A DNA stretch of 7,691 nt from Luteococcus sp043424415 (GTDB lineage: Bacteria; Actinomycetota; Actinomycetes; Propionibacteriales; Propionibacteriaceae): assembly GCF_043424415.1 (NCBI RefSeq), contig NZ_JBHWOO010000207.1, positions 1-7,691 on the forward strand, written 5' to 3'. Positions 5,120 through 7,691 of this stretch are shown here, piece by piece (positions within the stretch are counted from its first letter, which is position 1; each line of letters starts with the position of its first letter). Below the pieces are notes generated by a model, which made no database searches, was not told the DNA's origin, and was given only the letters and a program-made list of their open reading frames with translations. The position numbers and the translations under genes were made by a program.

Positions 5120-5440
5120 CGGTCACACGCCTGGACACCGCGGTTCGGGTCTGGGGAGACGGCCGTGGTGGTTGGCCATCCTGCGTCATGCGCCGTCCCC
5201 GCACTGGGCCTCTTTCGGTCATTTCCCGACGATGCCCGACAGTGAGCGCGCGAGCCCTCAACGCTGTGACGCCACTGTCGGACGCGACCGCCGCGAGGGG
5301 GCGGCCCCTGCCGGACGGCACCAAGTTTCATCGACTTGACCAGTAGAGCCGCCATGCGATTGGAGGGTTGGTGTACGGCTCCCACACTTGAGGGCGACGA
5401 GCTCAACTCTCATTTTGGTGCCCCGAGTGCTGGCGCACTC
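5120..5440. other. Intergenic stretch without a supported gene
   Basis: These 321 bases lie between the operon terminator and the IS30 element. Short open frames exist on both strands, but none has a ribosome site, a recognisable motif or the codon pattern of the real genes nearby. G+C falls towards the right end, for instance around CTCAACTCTCATTTTGG (5402-5418), which hints at an insertion scar or relic of another element. I could not match it to a known one. Confidence 0.5.
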
Positions 5441-5442
5441 GG
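5423..5442. repeat. 8-bp hairpin at the left edge of the IS30 element
   Basis: CCGAGTGC (5423-5430) and GCACTCGG (5435-5442) form a perfect inverted repeat around a TGGC loop. Its last two bases overlap the inferred outer end of the IS30 terminal repeat. It may be part of the insertion target, or a terminator belonging to a lost gene. Confidence 0.55.
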
Positions 5443-5468
5443 CAGGTTCAATCGGTCGTTGCAACACC
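5441..5468 (+). repeat. Left terminal inverted repeat of the IS30 element
   Basis: It begins GGCAGGTTCAATCGGTCG and continues to GCAACACC. It pairs with 6909-6936 at 23 of 28 positions and contains the transposase stop codon. Confidence 0.75.
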
Positions 5469-6887
5469 GGCTTCTTCTAGGGATCGTAGTTGTTCTTCGA
5501 AGACTTCGGCCGGGGTCTTCCATCCAAGGGTCTTGCGGGGGCGGTTGTTGAGGGTATGGGCGACGGCTTCCAGATCGTCAGCCGACCAGCGGGACAGGTC
5601 GGTGCCCTTGGGGAAGTACTGGCGCAGCAGCCCGTTGGTGTTCTCGTTGGTGGGCCGCTGCCATGGGCTGTGGGGGTCAGCGAAGTAGACCTTCGTGCCG
5701 GTCTCCAGGGCGAAGGTGGCGTGGGCGGACAGTTCTTTTCCGCGGTCCCAGGTGATGGTCTTGCGCAGCTGCTGCGGCAGGGCGGTGATCGACGCGGCCA
5801 GGGCGGTGTTCATCGCGGTCGCGCCGTAGCCGCCCAGGGATGGTCCGTTCTTGACCGGCGGGGTCTGGCCCCAGCCCTCCAAGCGCGGGAGGTGGACCAG
5901 GATCGTGGCGCGGCTGTGCCTCTCGACCAGGGTGCCGATCGCGGAGCGGCCGGTGCCGATGATCAAGTCGCCTTCCCAATGGCCGGGAACCGCCCGATCA
6001 GCGGCCTCGGCGGGCCGTTCGCTGATCACGACATCGGCCGTGACATGCCCTTGGGGCTTGTTCCTCGAACGCTCACGCGGCGAGCGCAGAGCTCTGCCGG
6101 TGCGCAGGCAGGCCACCAGTTCCCGCTTGAGCGCTCCGCGGCCCTCGATGAACAAGGCTTGGTAGATGGCCTCGTGACTGATCCGCATGGACTCATCATG
6201 GGGGAACTCGACAGCCAGCCGGCCACTGATCTGTTCTGGGCTCCAGGCCTTCGACCAGCGCCGGTCAGCGCGGTGGGGCTTGTTCAACCCTTTCCAGACT
6301 GGCGTGTCAGGGCCGTCGACTGTGGTGCCGTCTGGCCGGGCGACCTTGCCAGCGAGCCGGTCCTGGACATAGTCACGCAGCTGCTGGTTGGTGACCATCT
6401 TCGCGGTCTTGGGACGTTTCGCGGCCTCTTGGGCCTTCCACTGGGCCACCGTCGCCCGATACTCCCGTGTGCCGCCACGGGTGGCGGCGTTGCGGCGCAG
6501 CTCACGACTGATCGTGCCAGGATCACGACCGATCGCCCGGGCGATGGCGCGAACCCCGTTGCCCTGAGCCTTCAGGATCGCGATCTCCTCCCGCTCCTCG
6601 AAGGACAGGTAGCGGCCACTCGGCTCGGCCAGACTGATCGGCGGCATGCCCCCAGCGTGACGAAACCAGCGCGACCCGACGGGAACCGACACGCCGACCG
6701 CGATCGCCGCCTCCGCCGTCGTGACACCCGTGGCGATCACCCGCCAGAACTCCCGCTGGACAACCCGGGACGGCTGCGGCCTGCCCGGAGAGAACATCAA
6801 GGGTCGCAACGCCCTGTCCGCGCGCCACTGTCGCCGCAAACCCTCCGGCGTCTCGCTGGTCTTCATCGACCAATGAACCCTGCCCAT
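5448..6887 (-). CDS. IS30-family transposase
   Basis: A DDE transposase of 479 residues, longer than IS30 itself (383). The start at 6887 is chosen because GGAAGG precedes that ATG by 8 nt; ATG at 6866 is an alternative, and the frame is open further up. Domains in order are a basic N-terminal region, a helix-turn-helix of IS30 type at about 93-137 (YLSFEEREEI, then AIARAIGRDPGTISREL), and the catalytic core. The catalytic residues are Asp307 in GHWEGDLIIG, Asp381 in TWDRGKE and Glu415 in PTNENTNG. The spacing between the last two is 33 residues, as in IS30 DD(33)E enzymes. A Gly-rich insertion follows the second core strand at about 336-356 (LEGWGQTPP, then GGYGATA). All key residues are intact and there is no frameshift, so the enzyme is probably active. 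Confidence 0.93.
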   Translation of the reverse strand: MGRVHWSMKTSETPEGLRRQWRADRALRPLMFSPGRPQPSRVVQREFWRVIATGVTTAEAAIAVGVSVPVGSRWFRHAGGMPPISLAEPSGRYLSFEEREEIAILKAQGNGVRAIARAIGRDPGTISRELRRNAATRGGTREYRATVAQWKAQEAAKRPKTAKMVTNQQLRDYVQDRLAGKVARPDGTTVDGPDTPVWKGLNKPHRADRRWSKAWSPEQISGRLAVEFPHDESMRISHEAIYQALFIEGRGALKRELVACLRTGRALRSPRERSRNKPQGHVTADVVISERPAEAADRAVPGHWEGDLIIGTGRSAIGTLVERHSRATILVHLPRLEGWGQTPPVKNGPSLGGYGATAMNTALAASITALPQQLRKTITWDRGKELSAHATFALETGTKVYFADPHSPWQRPTNENTNGLLRQYFPKGTDLSRWSADDLEAVAHTLNNRPRKTLGWKTPAEVFEEQLRSLEEAGVATTD

Positions 6888-6908
6888 CACCAATACCTTC
6901 CAGATCAA

Positions 6909-6936
6909 GGTGTTGCGACGACCAGTTGAATCCGCC
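6909..6936 (-). repeat. Right terminal inverted repeat of the IS30 element
   Basis: Read on the minus strand it begins GGCGGATTCAACTGGTCG and continues to GCAACACC. It lies 22 nt before the transposase ATG at 6887 and ends directly against the truncated IS3 gene. Confidence 0.75.
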
Positions 6937-7523
6937 TTGCGACCCGGCGTCCGAGTGATGCACCAACTCGGTCAGGTCGGGACCTTCGCGTTGACGGGTC
7001 CAGATCGCCTGTTCGAGCGCGTCCAGGACGAGCTGGGTGCTCATCGTGGTGCCCGAACGCCAGCCCACGATCCTGCGGGCGTACGCGTCGGTGACGAACG
7101 CGACGTAGACCCATCCCAGCCACGTCGAGACATGCGTGATGTCGGCCACCCGCAACCGGTTCGGAGTCAACGGCGCGAACCGGCGACTGACCAGGTCATC
7201 CGGCCGTTCGGCGGCAGGATCAGCGATGGTCGTGCGTTTCACCTTTCCCCGCCGAAAACCTTCCAGGCCCGCCTGGCGCATGAGACGCTCATCGGCGCAG
7301 CGCGCGACCGGGATGGCTTCGCGGTTGAGTTGCAGCCAGACCTTGCGGGCCCCGTAGACGCCGAAGTTGGCTTGCTGGGGAGCTTGTCGCGCCACTCGTA
7401 GTACGTCGATGGGGCGATCTCGACGCCATGCTCGCTGAGCACCTGGCAGATCGGCTCGACACCCCACCGCAACCCATCCACCTCACGCCGCTCGGCGTGC
7501 TCGCGGATGAAGTCGACGATCAC
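6937..7523 (-). pseudogene. IS3-family transposase orfB, internally deleted and 3'-truncated
   Basis: The GTG at 7523 opens the usual N-terminus of an IS3 OrfB: MIVDFIREHA, a zinc-free helical region, then APSTYYEWRDKLPSK ending at about 7371. The protein then continues in another frame as QQANFGVYGARKVWLQLN. In intact relatives some 15-25 residues normally lie between these parts, so a short deletion at about 7370-7378 removed them and shifted the frame. The integrase core follows. It has the first catalytic Asp in RVADITHV (the family usually has W before VADIT, here R) and the second Asp in VHHSDAGSQ. The sequence stops there, at the IS30 end. The third catalytic residue (Glu) is lost. It cannot make a working enzyme. 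Confidence 0.85.
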
Positions 7524-7558
7524 TGACCTGGCCGGTCGAGCTCGGCCGCAAAGAAAGG
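7520..7558 (-). pseudogene. C-terminal scrap of IS3-family orfA
   Basis: Read on the minus strand, the frame ends PFFAAELDRPGQ with a TGA (7522-7520) that overlaps the GTG of orfB in a GTGA. FFAxELDRP at the end of orfA, just ahead of orfB, is typical of actinobacterial IS3 elements. Further upstream (7559 onwards) the frame stays open but reads as Arg/His-rich noise with no orfA helix-turn-helix. The rest of orfA has been replaced by unrelated DNA. Confidence 0.6.
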
Positions 7559-7691
7559 CTTGATATGTAGGTGATCCTGACCCCGGTGGAACAGCGCGGC
7601 GACGCGGCGGTGACGATGGTGGTGTCGTCGAGCGGCTGGGGGCCGGTCATGGATGGGTTCGTGCCGAAGCTGGTTTTCGTGGAGGGGCAGC

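Larger units (their letters stand above)
5441..6936 (-). mobile_element. IS30-family insertion sequence, apparently complete
   Basis: The element is about 1.5 kb, bounded by imperfect terminal inverted repeats. The left repeat at 5441-5468 and the reverse complement of the right one at 6909-6936 match at 23 of 28 positions, sharing TTCAA, GGTCGT and GCAACACC. It holds one transposase gene on the minus strand, whose stop lies inside the left repeat. The flanking triplets (CTC on the left, TTG on the right) do not match, so no target duplication is visible. The outermost 3-6 bases of each end are uncertain. Confidence 0.82.
6937..7558 (-). mobile_element. Truncated IS3-family element remnant
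   Basis: Only the middle of an IS3-type element is left. It holds the last few codons of orfA (7520-7558) and the first two thirds of orfB (6937-7523) with an internal deletion. Its 3' end is cut off by the IS30 element. Neither terminal repeat of the IS3 element is recognisable. Confidence 0.8.

Noticed and set aside
5490..6929. Plus-strand open frame of 479 codons over the IS30 transposase
   Set aside because: The minus-strand protein has the full DD(33)E motif set and a helix-turn-helix, while the plus frame has none.
7573..7691. Plus-strand frame from GTG at 7573 to the window edge
   Set aside because: Forty open codons (VILTPVEQRG and on) follow a stop, with no convincing ribosome site and no family I recognise. 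It may be a real gene cut by the edge, but there is too little to support it.
1..7691. CRISPR arrays, tRNA, rRNA or riboswitches
   Set aside because: I saw no regularly spaced repeats, cloverleaf-like sequence, rRNA signature or known riboswitch core on either strand.

Overview
The window reads as an accessory metal-handling segment of a high-GC actinobacterium. Support for that comes from strongly GC-rich third codon positions, GTG starts, four-base ATGA overlaps between genes, a GC-rich hairpin terminator without a U-tract, an actinobacterial-looking DtxR/IdeR box and IS30/IS3 transposases. The exact genus cannot be read from the sequence.

Layout. Bases 2-829 hold the C-terminal part of a copper-type P1B ATPase (CopA-like) that enters from the left edge and ends at a strong hairpin (842-876). 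A promoter/leader block (900-963) follows. It drives a 41-codon small ORF (961-1086), which overlaps a TlpA/ResA-like lipoprotein thiol-disulfide oxidoreductase (1083-1727). The end of that gene is frameshifted: a family-like tail lies in another frame at 1597-1671. An NRAMP-family metal transporter (1780-3030) comes next, behind a perfect 19-bp DtxR/IdeR-type operator (1752-1770). Its promoter is probably leaderless. A second copy of the promoter/leader block (3123-3186, 51/64 identical to the first) drives a tightly overlapping three-gene operon: glutaredoxin-like protein (3184-3492), CcdA-like membrane protein with vicinal Cys pairs and a His-rich tail (3489-4436), and membrane-anchored redoxin (4433-5062). 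A strong terminator closes it at 5086-5119.

Bases 5120-5440 carry no gene I can support. A complete-looking IS30-family element (about 5441-6936, minus strand) then abuts a broken IS3-family transposase (6937-7523, minus strand). The IS3 gene has an internal deletion and has lost its 3' third. Only the last codons of its orfA remain (7520-7558).

How the parts fit. Copper export by the ATPase, an extracytoplasmic TlpA protein and the Grx-CcdA-redoxin operon fit one picture: a metal- or thiol-stress module that moves reducing equivalents across the membrane to an extracytoplasmic thiol protein. The matching promoter blocks suggest that the TlpA transcript and the redoxin operon answer to one regulator not present in the window. 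The NRAMP gene sits between them but carries its own iron/manganese-type control. The thiol-relay idea and the shared regulon are inference. The operon overlaps, motifs, promoter duplication and operator are seen directly.
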